DNA of 38,575 bases from Vibrio penaeicida. Lineage in GTDB: Bacteria > Pseudomonadota > Gammaproteobacteria > Enterobacterales > Vibrionaceae. Positions 7,387 through 15,289 of this stretch are shown here, piece after piece (position 1 is the stretch's first letter; every line of letters begins with the position of its first letter). The stretch is from NCBI RefSeq assembly GCF_030689305.1, contig NZ_JAUYVM010000030.1, positions 1-38,575 on the forward strand, given 5' to 3'. A program made the position numbers and the translations under genes. The notes beneath the pieces were generated by a model that saw nothing but the letters and a program-made list of their open reading frames with translations, did not search any database and was not told the DNA's origin.

Positions 7387-7926
7387 ATGGCGAAACTGCA
7401 TGATTACTACAAGTCGTCTGTAGTTGCTGAGCTTACCAAAGAGTTCAGCTACTCAAGCGTCATGCAAGTCCCTAGGATTGAAAAAATCACCCTAAACATG
7501 GGCGTTGGTGAAGCAATCAACGATAAGAAACTGCTAGAAAACGCAGCAGCTGATATGGCAACGATCTCTGGTCAAAAGCCTCTTATCACTAAAGCGCGTA
7601 AATCTGTTGCAGGTTTCAAAATTCGTGAAGGCTACCCAATTGGTTGTAAAGTAACCTTACGTGGCGAACGTATGTGGGATTTCTTCGAGCGTTTAATCTC
7701 GATTGCACTTCCACGTGTACGTGATTTCCGTGGTGTTAGCGCGAAGTCTTTTGACGGTCGTGGTAACTACAGCATGGGCGTTCGCGAGCAAATCATCTTC
7801 CCGGAAATCGACTACGATAAAGTCGATCGTGTACGCGGTCTTGATATTACTATCACGACGTCTGCAAGCTCCGATGAGGAAGGCCGTGCTCTGCTGGCTG
7901 CCTTTAACTTCCCATTCCGTAAGTAA
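7387..7926 (+). CDS. rplE: 50S ribosomal protein L5
   Basis: This 179-residue L5 equals E. coli in length. L5 binds 5S rRNA with L18 and forms bridge B1b with S13. In E. coli the translational repressor S8 binds the spc mRNA near the rplE start; the TTTGGAG ribosome-binding site and first codons here are in the matching place, but the S8 fold was not checked. Confidence 0.99.
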   Translation: MAKLHDYYKSSVVAELTKEFSYSSVMQVPRIEKITLNMGVGEAINDKKLLENAAADMATISGQKPLITKARKSVAGFKIREGYPIGCKVTLRGERMWDFFERLISIALPRVRDFRGVSAKSFDGRGNYSMGVREQIIFPEIDYDKVDRVRGLDITITTSASSDEEGRALLAAFNFPFRK

Positions 7927-7943
7927 GGTGAAGGGTTACTGTT

Positions 7944-8249
7944 ATGGCTAAACAATCAATGAAAGCGCGCGAAACTAAACGCGCGAAGCTAGTAGCTAAG
8001 TTCGCTGAGAAGCGTTCAGCGCTTAAAGCTATCATTAGCGATGTTAACGCATCTGAAGAAGATCGTTGGAATGCGGTTCTTAAACTGCAATCTCTTCCAC
8101 GTGATTCAAGTGCATCACGTCAGCGCAACCGTTGCAACCAAACTGGTCGTCCACACGGTTACCTACGTAAATTCGGTCTAAGCCGCATTAAGGTTCGTGA
8201 AGCTTGCATGAAAGGCGAGATTCCGGGTCTTCGTAAGGCTAGCTGGTAA
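7944..8249 (+). CDS. rpsN: 30S ribosomal protein S14 (zinc-free type)
   Basis: The 101-residue protein is the long S14 form of the E. coli type. The four-cysteine zinc ribbon of the short C+ form is absent: only scattered cysteines (RCNQTGRPHG, EACMKGE) remain. It sits in the 30S head. Good match at both ends (MAKQSMKARE to GLRKASW). Confidence 0.99.
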   Translation: MAKQSMKARETKRAKLVAKFAEKRSALKAIISDVNASEEDRWNAVLKLQSLPRDSSASRQRNRCNQTGRPHGYLRKFGLSRIKVREACMKGEIPGLRKASW

Positions 8250-8278
8250 TTGCCACTTAATCATTTGGAGTAAAATCT

Positions 8279-8671
8279 ATGAGCATGCAAGATCCGATTT
8301 CGGATATGCTGACCCGCGTTCGTAACGGTCAGGCAGCAAATAAAGTTGCTGTAAAAATGCCTTCTTCAAAGCTTAAAGTTGCAATTGCTGCACTACTAAA
8401 AGCTGAAGGTTACATCGCAGACTTCGCTGTAAGCGGCGAAGCGAAACCAGAGCTAGAAGTAACTCTTAAGTACTTCCAAGCTAAACCAGTAATCGAGCAA
8501 ATCCAACGTGTTTCACGTCCAGGTCTGCGTGTCTACAAAAATAAAGACTCGCTACCTACTGTGATGGGCGGTTTGGGTGTTGCTGTAGTGTCCACTTCCA
8601 AGGGTCTGATGTCTGACCGTGCTGCTCGTAAGGCAGGTCTTGGTGGTGAAATCATCTGCTACGTAGCTTAA
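8279..8671 (+). CDS. rpsH: 30S ribosomal protein S8
   Basis: This 130-residue S8 has E. coli length and start (MSMQDPISDMLTR). It binds central 16S rRNA early in assembly and is the known autogenous repressor of the spc operon. The C-terminal signature STSKGLMSDRAARKAGLGGE is intact. A second in-frame ATG lies two codons in; the first keeps the family N-terminus and has TTGGAG upstream. Confidence 0.99.
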   Translation: MSMQDPISDMLTRVRNGQAANKVAVKMPSSKLKVAIAALLKAEGYIADFAVSGEAKPELEVTLKYFQAKPVIEQIQRVSRPGLRVYKNKDSLPTVMGGLGVAVVSTSKGLMSDRAARKAGLGGEIICYVA

Positions 8672-8683
8672 TAGGAGTAGACT

Positions 8684-9217
8684 ATGTCTCGTGTTGCTAA
8701 AGCACCTGTCGCTATTCCAGCTGGCGTAGAGGTGAAACTAAACGGCCAAGAACTTAGCGTTAAGGGTCCTAAAGGCGAATTGTCTCGTGTATTCAACGAC
8801 GCTGTTGTGCTTTCTCAAGAAGAAAGCAAGCTAACTTTCGGTCCACGCGAAGGTGCAGCTAACGCATGGGCACAAGCTGGTACAGCTCGTGCACTTGCAA
8901 ACAACATGGTTGTTGGTGTTACTGAAGGCTTTACTAAGAAGCTAACTCTTAAGGGTGTTGGTTACCGTGCTGCTGTTAAAGGCAACGCAGTAAACTTGAC
9001 TCTAGGCTTCTCTCACCCAGTTGAGCACGAAGTGCCAGCGGGTATTAAAGCCGAATGTCCAAGCCAAACTGAAATTGTCCTAACTGGTGCTGATAAGCAG
9101 TTAGTTGGTCAAGTTGCGGCTGACATTCGTTCTTACCGTGAGCCTGAGCCTTATAAAGGTAAAGGTGTTCGTTACGCAGATGAAAATGTGCGTACTAAAG
9201 AAGCTAAGAAGAAGTAA
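8684..9217 (+). CDS. rplF: 50S ribosomal protein L6
   Basis: This 177-residue L6 equals E. coli. The duplicated fold binds near the GTPase centre at the base of the L7/L12 stalk. The C-terminal signature EPEPYKGKGVRYADE is present. AGGAG lies at good spacing after rpsH. Confidence 0.99.
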   Translation: MSRVAKAPVAIPAGVEVKLNGQELSVKGPKGELSRVFNDAVVLSQEESKLTFGPREGAANAWAQAGTARALANNMVVGVTEGFTKKLTLKGVGYRAAVKGNAVNLTLGFSHPVEHEVPAGIKAECPSQTEIVLTGADKQLVGQVAADIRSYREPEPYKGKGVRYADENVRTKEAKKK

Positions 9218-9226
9218 GGTAACACT

Positions 9227-9580
9227 ATGGATAAGAAAGCATCTCGCATCCGTCGTGCTACACGTGCACGTCGTAAGATTGCAGAACTTCGCGCGACTCG
9301 CCTAGTTGTACACCGCACTCCTCGTCACGTGTATGCACAGGTTATCGCATCAAACGGCTCTGAGGTTATCGCTGCCGCTTCTACTGTAGAAAAGGCGATC
9401 CGTGAGCAAGTTAAGAATACTGGTAACGTTGACGCTGCTAAAGCTGTAGGTAAAGCTATTGCTGAGCGCGCTATCGAAAAAGGCATCTCTGATGTTGCTT
9501 TCGATCGTTCTGGTTTCCAATACCACGGTCGAGTAGCGGCGCTAGCAGATTCTGCTCGCGAAGCTGGTCTGAAATTCTAA
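9227..9580 (+). CDS. rplR: 50S ribosomal protein L18
   Basis: The 117-residue protein equals E. coli L18, which brings 5S rRNA to the 50S central protuberance with L5. The basic N-terminus (KKASRIRRATRARRKI) and the end SGFQYHGRVAALADSAREAG are typical. Upstream SD is GGTAA, weaker than its neighbours, nine bases after rplF. Confidence 0.99.
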   Translation: MDKKASRIRRATRARRKIAELRATRLVVHRTPRHVYAQVIASNGSEVIAAASTVEKAIREQVKNTGNVDAAKAVGKAIAERAIEKGISDVAFDRSGFQYHGRVAALADSAREAGLKF

Positions 9581-9594
9581 GGTAGGGTTGGAAG

Positions 9595-10095
9595 ATGGCT
9601 AAAGAACAACAACAAGCTACAGATTTGCACGAAAAGCTAATTGCTGTTAACCGTGTTTCTAAAACGGTTAAAGGTGGTCGAATCTTTAGTTTTACTGCAC
9701 TAACTGTTGTTGGTGACGGTAATGGTCGCGTTGGTTTCGGTTACGGCAAAGCTCGTGAAGTACCAGCAGCGATTCAAAAAGCAATGGAAAAAGCGCGCCG
9801 TAACATGGTTACTGTAGCGCTTAATGACGGAACTCTTCACCACGCGGTGAAAGGTCGTCACACTGGCTCAAAAGTTTACATGCAGCCAGCTGCAGAAGGT
9901 ACTGGTATCATCGCAGGTGGTGCGATGCGTGCAGTACTTGAAGTTGTAGGTGTTCATAACGTACTTGCTAAAGCATACGGTTCTACGAACCCTATCAACA
10001 TCGTTCGCGCGACGATCGATGGTCTGAGTGGCATGAAGTCTCCTGAGATGGTTGCTGCTAAGCGTGGTCTAACTGTTGAATCTATTTCGGAGTAA
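9595..10095 (+). CDS. rpsE: 30S ribosomal protein S5
   Basis: This is a 166-residue S5 (E. coli 167). It acts in decoding accuracy; the loop KTVKGGRIFSFTALTVVGDG is where ram and spectinomycin-resistance changes fall in E. coli. No such change can be called without a reference for this strain. Confidence 0.99.
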   Translation: MAKEQQQATDLHEKLIAVNRVSKTVKGGRIFSFTALTVVGDGNGRVGFGYGKAREVPAAIQKAMEKARRNMVTVALNDGTLHHAVKGRHTGSKVYMQPAAEGTGIIAGGAMRAVLEVVGVHNVLAKAYGSTNPINIVRATIDGLSGMKSPEMVAAKRGLTVESISE

Positions 10096-10102
10096 GAACA
10101 CC

Positions 10103-10279
10103 ATGGCAACTATTAAAGTAACTCAAACTAAAAGCTCAATTGGCCGTCTACCAAAGCACAAAGCGTCTTTGCGTGGTCTAGGTCTTCGTCGTATCAACCA
10201 CACTGTAGAACTTGAAGATACTCCGTGCGTGCGCGGAATGATCAACAAGGTTTACTACATGGTTAAAGTTGAGGAGTAA
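10103..10279 (+). CDS. rpmD: 50S ribosomal protein L30
   Basis: This is a 58-residue L30 (E. coli 59). The frame is open from 10076 inside rpsE, but the ATG at 10103 gives the normal start MATIKVTQTKS, has GGAG overlapping the rpsE stop, and leaves seven bases between genes. Confidence 0.98.
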   Translation: MATIKVTQTKSSIGRLPKHKASLRGLGLRRINHTVELEDTPCVRGMINKVYYMVKVEE

Positions 10280-10284
10280 TCAGA

Positions 10285-10719
10285 ATGCGTTTGAATACTC
10301 TATCACCGGCTGCAGGTTCTAAACCTTCTAAGAAGCGTTTAGGTCGCGGTATCGGTTCAGGCCTTGGTAAAACAGGTGGCCGTGGTCATAAAGGTCAAAA
10401 ATCACGTTCTGGCGGCAGCGTTCGTCCAGGTTTTGAAGGCGGTCAGATGCCTTTGAAACAACGTCTACCAAAATTCGGTTTCACTTCTCGTAAGAGTCTA
10501 GTGACTTCTGAAGTTCGTCTAGGTGAACTAGCGAAGGTAGATGGTGACGTGGTTGATCTAAACAGCTTGAAAGCTGCTAACGTAATCACTAAGAACATCG
10601 AATTTGTTAAAGTTGTTCTTTCTGGTGAAATTAGCAAAGCTGTGACTGTTAAAGGTCTACGCGTAACTAAAGGTGCTAAAGCTGCAATCGAAGCTGCAGG
10701 CGGTAAAATCGAGGATTAA
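10285..10719 (+). CDS. rplO: 50S ribosomal protein L15
   Basis: The 144-residue protein equals E. coli L15, a late-assembling 50S protein with an extended glycine- and arginine-rich N-terminus (RLGRGIGSGLGKTGGRGHKG). GGAG sits in the last codons of rpmD. Confidence 0.99.
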   Translation: MRLNTLSPAAGSKPSKKRLGRGIGSGLGKTGGRGHKGQKSRSGGSVRPGFEGGQMPLKQRLPKFGFTSRKSLVTSEVRLGELAKVDGDVVDLNSLKAANVITKNIEFVKVVLSGEISKAVTVKGLRVTKGAKAAIEAAGGKIED

Positions 10720-10740
10720 TACTCGAGGGACGAGGTACAG

Positions 10741-12081
10741 ATGGCTAAAAAACCAGGACAAGATTTTCGTAGTGCTCAAAGCGGCTTAGCTGAACTAAAG
10801 TCGCGCTTATTATTCGTATTAGGTGCACTTTTAGTATTCAGAGCGGGCTCTTTTGTGCCGATCCCTGGTATTGACGCAGCTGTACTTGCCGATTTGTTCG
10901 AACAGCAAAAGGGTACCATCGTAGAAATGTTTAACATGTTCTCCGGTGGTGCACTTGAGCGTGCTTCTATATTAGCGTTGGGCATCATGCCGTATATTTC
11001 GGCATCGATTGTTGTCCAACTGCTAACTGTAGTTCATCCTGCGTTAGCTGAACTCAAGAAAGAGGGTGAAGCCGGCCGTCGTAAGATAAGCCAATATACG
11101 CGTTACGGCACGCTTGTACTTGCTACATTCCAAGCTATTGGTATTGCAACTGCTTTGCCAAGCATGGTCACAGGTCAATTGGTCGTTATCGATCAAACCA
11201 TGTTTACTGTTATTGCAACCATCAGTCTAGTAACCGGCACCATGTTCTTAATGTGGTTAGGTGAACAGATTACTGAGCGAGGAATTGGTAACGGTATCTC
11301 ATTGATTATCTTTGCAGGTATCGTCGCTGGATTGCCATCGGCAATCGGTCAAACAATAGAGCAAGCGCGTCAAGGTGAACTGAACGTACTTCTTCTGTTG
11401 CTAATTGCTGTTTTAGCGTTTGCCGTGATTTACTTCGTTGTTTTCATGGAGCGTGGTCAACGTCGAATCGTCGTTAACTATGCGAAACGTCAACAAGGTC
11501 GTAAAGTTTTTGCAGCGCAAAGCACACACTTGCCTCTTAAAATTAATATGGCAGGTGTGATACCAGCGATTTTTGCGTCTAGTATTATTTTGTTCCCAGG
11601 AACATTAGCGCAGTGGTTTGGTAATACAGGTGGTGAGGACAGCGCATTCAGTTGGTTAACTGATGTGTCTTTGGCCCTTAGCCCTGGACAACCTCTGTAT
11701 GTAATGCTTTATGCAGCAGCAATTATTTTCTTCTGTTTCTTTTATACAGCGTTGGTTTTCAACCCGCGTGAAACAGCAGATAATTTGAAGAAGTCTGGAG
11801 CGTTCGTACCCGGTATCCGCCCAGGTGAGCAGACAGCTAAGTACATTGATAAAGTAATGACGCGTTTAACCCTAGCAGGTGCGCTATACATTACCTTTAT
11901 ATGTCTGATTCCCGAGTTCATGATGATCGCTTGGAACGTACGTTTCTATTTTGGCGGTACATCACTACTTATTGTAGTTGTTGTTATCATGGACTTTATG
12001 GCACAGGTACAGACTCATCTGATGTCACAACAGTATGATTCTGTGTTGAAAAAAGCGAATCTGAAAGGCTACGGTCGTTAA
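10741..12081 (+). CDS. secY: Protein translocase subunit SecY
   Basis: This 446-residue protein (E. coli 443) is the pore of the SecYEG channel in the inner membrane. About ten hydrophobic helices are visible. The large cytoplasmic loop between helices 8 and 9 carries PRETADNLKKSG and the essential arginine (R360 here, R357 in E. coli) in VPGIRPGEQT. Near the N-terminus PIPGID matches the family. It lies between rplO and rpmJ as in most proteobacteria. Confidence 0.99.
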   Translation: MAKKPGQDFRSAQSGLAELKSRLLFVLGALLVFRAGSFVPIPGIDAAVLADLFEQQKGTIVEMFNMFSGGALERASILALGIMPYISASIVVQLLTVVHPALAELKKEGEAGRRKISQYTRYGTLVLATFQAIGIATALPSMVTGQLVVIDQTMFTVIATISLVTGTMFLMWLGEQITERGIGNGISLIIFAGIVAGLPSAIGQTIEQARQGELNVLLLLLIAVLAFAVIYFVVFMERGQRRIVVNYAKRQQGRKVFAAQSTHLPLKINMAGVIPAIFASSIILFPGTLAQWFGNTGGEDSAFSWLTDVSLALSPGQPLYVMLYAAAIIFFCFFYTALVFNPRETADNLKKSGAFVPGIRPGEQTAKYIDKVMTRLTLAGALYITFICLIPEFMMIAWNVRFYFGGTSLLIVVVVIMDFMAQVQTHLMSQQYDSVLKKANLKGYGR

Positions 12082-12119
12082 TTCGACAGTAGTATCAGAT
12101 TTCATTACGGAGTTTAGCA

Positions 12120-12233
12120 ATGAAAGTTCGTGCTTCCGTTAAAAAAATCTGCCGTAACTGTAAAGTAATCAAGCGTAACGGTGTCGTTCGCGTGATTTGC
12201 AGTGAGCCAAAGCACAAGCAGCGCCAAGGCTAA
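12120..12233 (+). CDS. rpmJ: 50S ribosomal protein L36 (zinc-ribbon type)
   Basis: The frame of 37 codons begins at ATG 12120 and encodes [15 protein letters not shown], followed by an end in KHKQRQG. C11, C14, C27 and H32 form the zinc site, so this is the C+ form. A ribosome-binding site (ACGGAG) precedes it. It is the last gene of the spc operon, 38 bases after secY. Confidence 0.98.
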
Positions 12234-12252
12234 TTTAAGCAGAAATTTTTAC

Positions 12253-12281
12253 TTGAAATATAAGGTAGTGTCGAGTATATT
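12253..12281 (+). promoter_or_regulatory. Candidate alpha operon promoter
   Basis: TTGAAA (12253-12258) and TATATT (12276-12281), each five of six to consensus, have an exact 17-bp spacer. Transcription would start near 12289. The -10 lies in the loop of the hairpin at 12262-12295. Confidence 0.65.
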
Positions 12282-12297
12282 CCTCGGCCTACCTTTT
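12262..12297 (+). terminator. Hairpin between spc and alpha operons (weak terminator)
   Basis: The outer arms AAGGTAG (12262-12268) and CTACCTT (12289-12295) and the inner arms CGAG (12272-12275) and CTCG (12283-12286) form an almost continuous stem around TATATTC. Only four Ts end it, so termination of spc transcripts is probably partial. Confidence 0.55.
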
Positions 12298-12307
12298 GCG
12301 TGCAAAA

Positions 12308-12400
12308 GAAGTAGTATCCCGCAGCGTATCCTCTACGGGCTTTGCTGCGGATAATTTCTTATATAAGTACTAGGAGTGAATAGTGGCCCGTATAGCAGGC
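12308..12400 (+). promoter_or_regulatory. Alpha operon leader (S4-binding pseudoknot)
   Basis: The stretch before rpsM has the elements of the enterobacterial alpha-operon ribosome-binding-site pseudoknot: GTATCC, ACGGGCTTT, a stem CCGCAGC (12319-12325) with GCTGCGG (12344-12350), and TAGGAGTG before a GTG start. In E. coli, S4 binds this structure and traps the mRNA in an inactive form. The likeness to E. coli is seen by eye; S4 regulation is inferred. Confidence 0.8.
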
Positions 12401-12739
12401 ATTAACATTCCTGATCAGAAGCATGCTGTAATTGCATTAACTGCAATTTACGGCATCGGTAAAACTCGTGCTCAAGCTATTTTAGCTGACGTGAGTATTG
12501 CTGAAAATGTGAAGATCAGTGAACTAACTGAAGAGCAGATTGATCAACTGCGTGATGGTGTAGCTAAGTACACTGTAGAAGGTGATCTACGTCGTGAAGT
12601 TTCCATGAACATCAAGCGTCTTATGGACCTTGGTTGTTACCGTGGTCTTCGTCATCGTCGCAGTCTACCACTACGTGGACAGCGTACTAAAACCAACGCT
12701 CGCACCCGTAAGGGTCCGCGCAAGCCGATCAAAAAATAA
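12383..12739 (+). CDS. rpsM: 30S ribosomal protein S13
   Basis: The 118-residue protein equals E. coli S13, in the 30S head at the bridges to L5 and near the P-site tRNA. It begins with GTG, as in E. coli, where the weak start is part of S4 control. TAGGAG lies nine bases upstream. The conserved tail RGQRTKTNARTRKGPRKPI is present. Confidence 0.99.
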   Translation: MARIAGINIPDQKHAVIALTAIYGIGKTRAQAILADVSIAENVKISELTEEQIDQLRDGVAKYTVEGDLRREVSMNIKRLMDLGCYRGLRHRRSLPLRGQRTKTNARTRKGPRKPIKK

Positions 12740-12756
12740 TCGGAAGGTAGAGTACA

Positions 12757-13146
12757 ATGGCAAAACAACCAACTCGCGCTCGTAAGCGCGTACGCAAGCA
12801 AGTAGCAGATGGCGTAGCGCACATCCATGCTTCTTTCAATAACACAATCGTAACCATCACTGACCGTCAAGGTAATGCTCTTGCATGGGCAACAGCTGGC
12901 GGTTCTGGTTTCCGCGGTTCTCGTAAATCTACACCGTTCGCTGCACAGGTTGCTGCTGAGCGTTGTGGTGAAATGGCCAAAGAATATGGCTTAAAGAACC
13001 TAGAAGTTATGGTCAAGGGCCCAGGTCCTGGTCGTGAGTCTACTATCCGCGCTCTAAACGCTGCGGGTTTCCGTATCACAAACATTGTTGATGCGACTCC
13101 GATCCCTCATAACGGTTGTCGTCCACCTAAGAAACGTCGCGTATAA
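12757..13146 (+). CDS. rpsK: 30S ribosomal protein S11
   Basis: This 129-residue S11 has E. coli length and lies on the platform by the mRNA exit. The asparagine that becomes isoaspartate in E. coli is retained in PHNGCRPPKKRRV. GGAAG precedes the start. Confidence 0.99.
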   Translation: MAKQPTRARKRVRKQVADGVAHIHASFNNTIVTITDRQGNALAWATAGGSGFRGSRKSTPFAAQVAAERCGEMAKEYGLKNLEVMVKGPGPGRESTIRALNAAGFRITNIVDATPIPHNGCRPPKKRRV

Positions 13147-13173
13147 CGTTTCTAGGAAAGTTGGAGAAGAATC

Positions 13174-13794
13174 ATGGCAAGATATTTGGGTCCTAAGCTG
13201 AAGCTTAGCCGTCGCGAAGGCACTGACTTATTCCTTAAGTCTGGTGTTCGTGCGATTGATACCAAGTGTAAAATCGATAACGCACCAGGTGTACACGGCG
13301 CTCGTCGCGGTCGTCTATCTGAATATGGCGTTCAGCTTCGTGAGAAGCAAAAAGTTCGTCGTATGTACGGCGTTCTAGAAAAACAATTCCGTAACTACTA
13401 CAAAGAAGCTGCACGCCTTAAAGGCAACACGGGTGAAAACCTACTTCAGCTTCTTGAAGGTCGTCTTGATAACGTAGTTTACCGCATGGGCTTTGGCGCA
13501 ACTCGCGCAGAAGCACGTCAGCTAGTTAGCCATAAAGCTATCCTAGTAAACGGTAAAGTTGTAAACGTTCCTTCATTCAAAGTTGCGGCTAACGACGTTG
13601 TATCTATTCGTGAGAAAGCTAAACAGCAATCTCGCATTAAGGCAGCTATTGAAGTTGCTGAACAACGCGAAAAACCAACTTGGATTGAAGTAGATGGTGG
13701 CAAGATGGAAGGTACGTTCAAGCGTTTGCCTGAGCGTTCAGATCTGTCAGCTGACATCAACGAACACCTGATCGTCGAGCTTTACTCTAAGTAA
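13174..13794 (+). CDS. rpsD: 30S ribosomal protein S4
   Basis: This 206-residue protein equals E. coli S4. It nucleates 30S assembly, affects decoding fidelity, and is the autogenous repressor of the alpha operon through the leader before rpsM. The S4 RNA-binding domain (LDNVVYRMGFGATRAEARQ) is clear at residues 95-115. No N-terminal zinc cluster is present. Confidence 0.99.
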   Translation: MARYLGPKLKLSRREGTDLFLKSGVRAIDTKCKIDNAPGVHGARRGRLSEYGVQLREKQKVRRMYGVLEKQFRNYYKEAARLKGNTGENLLQLLEGRLDNVVYRMGFGATRAEARQLVSHKAILVNGKVVNVPSFKVAANDVVSIREKAKQQSRIKAAIEVAEQREKPTWIEVDGGKMEGTFKRLPERSDLSADINEHLIVELYSK

Positions 13795-13818
13795 GGTTTA
13801 AATTAAAGAGAGGACACA

Positions 13819-14811
13819 ATGCAGGGTTCTGTAACAGAATTTCTTAAGCCACGTCTTGTTGACATTGAACAAGTTAGCACGACACACGCAAAAGTAACTC
13901 TTGAGCCATTAGAGCGTGGCTTTGGTCATACTCTAGGTAATGCGCTTCGTCGCATTCTTCTATCTTCTATGCCTGGTTGCGCAGTAACCGAGGTTGAGAT
14001 TGAAGGCGTTCTTCACGAGTACAGCACCAAAGAAGGTGTACAAGAAGATATCCTTGAGATCCTTCTTAACCTGAAAGGTCTTGCTGTTAAAGTGGCAGAG
14101 GGCAAAGATGAAGTGTTTATTACACTGAACAAATCAGGCTCGGGCCCTGTTGTTGCAGGTGACATCACCCATGATGGTGATGTAGAGATCGCTAACCCAG
14201 AGCACGTTATTTGTCATCTAACTGATGATAATGCTGAAATCGCTATGCGTATTAAAGTAGAACGTGGTCGTGGTTATGTTCCAGCATCGTCTCGTATCCA
14301 TACTGAAGAAGATGAGCGCCCAATCGGTCGTTTGCTTGTTGACGCTACTTACAGTCCTGTAGACAAAATTGCCTACACTGTAGAAGCGGCACGTGTTGAG
14401 CAGCGTACTGACTTGGATAAGCTTGTTATCGATATGGAAACAAACGGTACTCTTGATCCAGAAGAAGCAATTCGTCGTTCTGCAACAATCCTTGCTGAGC
14501 AACTTGATGCCTTCGTAGACCTTCGTGACATTCGTGTCCCTGAAGAGAAGGAAGAGAAGCCGGAGTTCGATCCGATCCTACTGCGTCCTGTAGACGATCT
14601 TGAACTAACAGTTCGCTCTGCTAACTGTTTGAAAGCAGAAGCGATTCACTACATCGGTGATCTTGTACAGCGTACTGAGGTTGAGCTACTTAAAACGCCT
14701 AACCTTGGTAAGAAGTCTCTTACTGAGATTAAAGACGTGCTTGCTTCACGTGGACTGTCTCTAGGCATGCGCCTAGAAAACTGGCCACCAGCGTCGATCG
14801 CTGAAGATTAA
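13819..14811 (+). CDS. rpoA: RNA polymerase alpha subunit
   Basis: This is a 330-residue alpha subunit (E. coli 329). The N-terminal domain (about 1-235) dimerises and holds beta and beta prime (LEPLERGFGHTLGNALRRILLSS). An acidic linker (EEKEEKPEFD) leads to the C-terminal domain, whose VRSANCLKAEA segment carries R266, the DNA-contacting residue equal to E. coli R265. The C-terminal domain looks unchanged from E. coli, so UP-element and activator contacts are probably shared. Confidence 0.99.
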   Translation: MQGSVTEFLKPRLVDIEQVSTTHAKVTLEPLERGFGHTLGNALRRILLSSMPGCAVTEVEIEGVLHEYSTKEGVQEDILEILLNLKGLAVKVAEGKDEVFITLNKSGSGPVVAGDITHDGDVEIANPEHVICHLTDDNAEIAMRIKVERGRGYVPASSRIHTEEDERPIGRLLVDATYSPVDKIAYTVEAARVEQRTDLDKLVIDMETNGTLDPEEAIRRSATILAEQLDAFVDLRDIRVPEEKEEKPEFDPILLRPVDDLELTVRSANCLKAEAIHYIGDLVQRTEVELLKTPNLGKKSLTEIKDVLASRGLSLGMRLENWPPASIAED

Positions 14812-14837
14812 TCGATAATAGTTAGAAGGATTAGGTC

Positions 14838-15224
14838 ATGCGCCATCGTAAGAGTGGTCGTCAACTCAACCGCAACAGCAGTCATCGCAAGGCGATGTTC
14901 AGCAACATGGCTAGCTCTCTAGTACGTCATGAAGTTATCAAGACTACTTTGCCAAAAGCAAAAGAGCTGCGTCGCGTCGTTGAGCCTTTGATTACACTAG
15001 CTAAGACTGACAGCGTTGCTAACCGTCGTCTGGCATTTGCTCGCACTCGTGATAACGAAGTTGTGGCAAAACTATTTAACGAACTAGGTCCACGTTTCGC
15101 TGCTCGTCAGGGCGGTTACACTCGTATCCTAAAAGCCGGTTTCCGTACTGGTGACAAAGCTCCAATGGCTTACATTGAGCTTGTTGATCGCCCAGAAGTT
15201 GCTGAAGAAGCAGCTGCTGAGTAA
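14838..15224 (+). CDS. rplQ: 50S ribosomal protein L17
   Basis: This is a 128-residue L17 (E. coli 127) at the tunnel exit side of the 50S. The start MRHRKSGRQLNRNSSHRKAM is the family signature and the tail is the usual Ala/Glu-rich end. AGAAGGA precedes it. Last gene of the alpha operon, with a terminator 18 bases after the stop. Confidence 0.99.
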   Translation: MRHRKSGRQLNRNSSHRKAMFSNMASSLVRHEVIKTTLPKAKELRRVVEPLITLAKTDSVANRRLAFARTRDNEVVAKLFNELGPRFAARQGGYTRILKAGFRTGDKAPMAYIELVDRPEVAEEAAAE

Positions 15225-15242
15225 TCAGTTCGTGTAGAACTT

Positions 15243-15271
15243 AAAAGCCGAGCGTAATGCTCGGCTTTTTT
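15243..15271 (+). terminator. Terminator of the alpha operon
   Basis: An 11-bp stem, AAAAGCCGAGC (15243-15253) with GCTCGGCTTTT (15259-15269), and a T tract. The opposite side is A-rich, so it may also stop the facing metY transcript. Confidence 0.93.
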
Positions 15272-15289
15272 GTACCTGTAAATTAGGGA

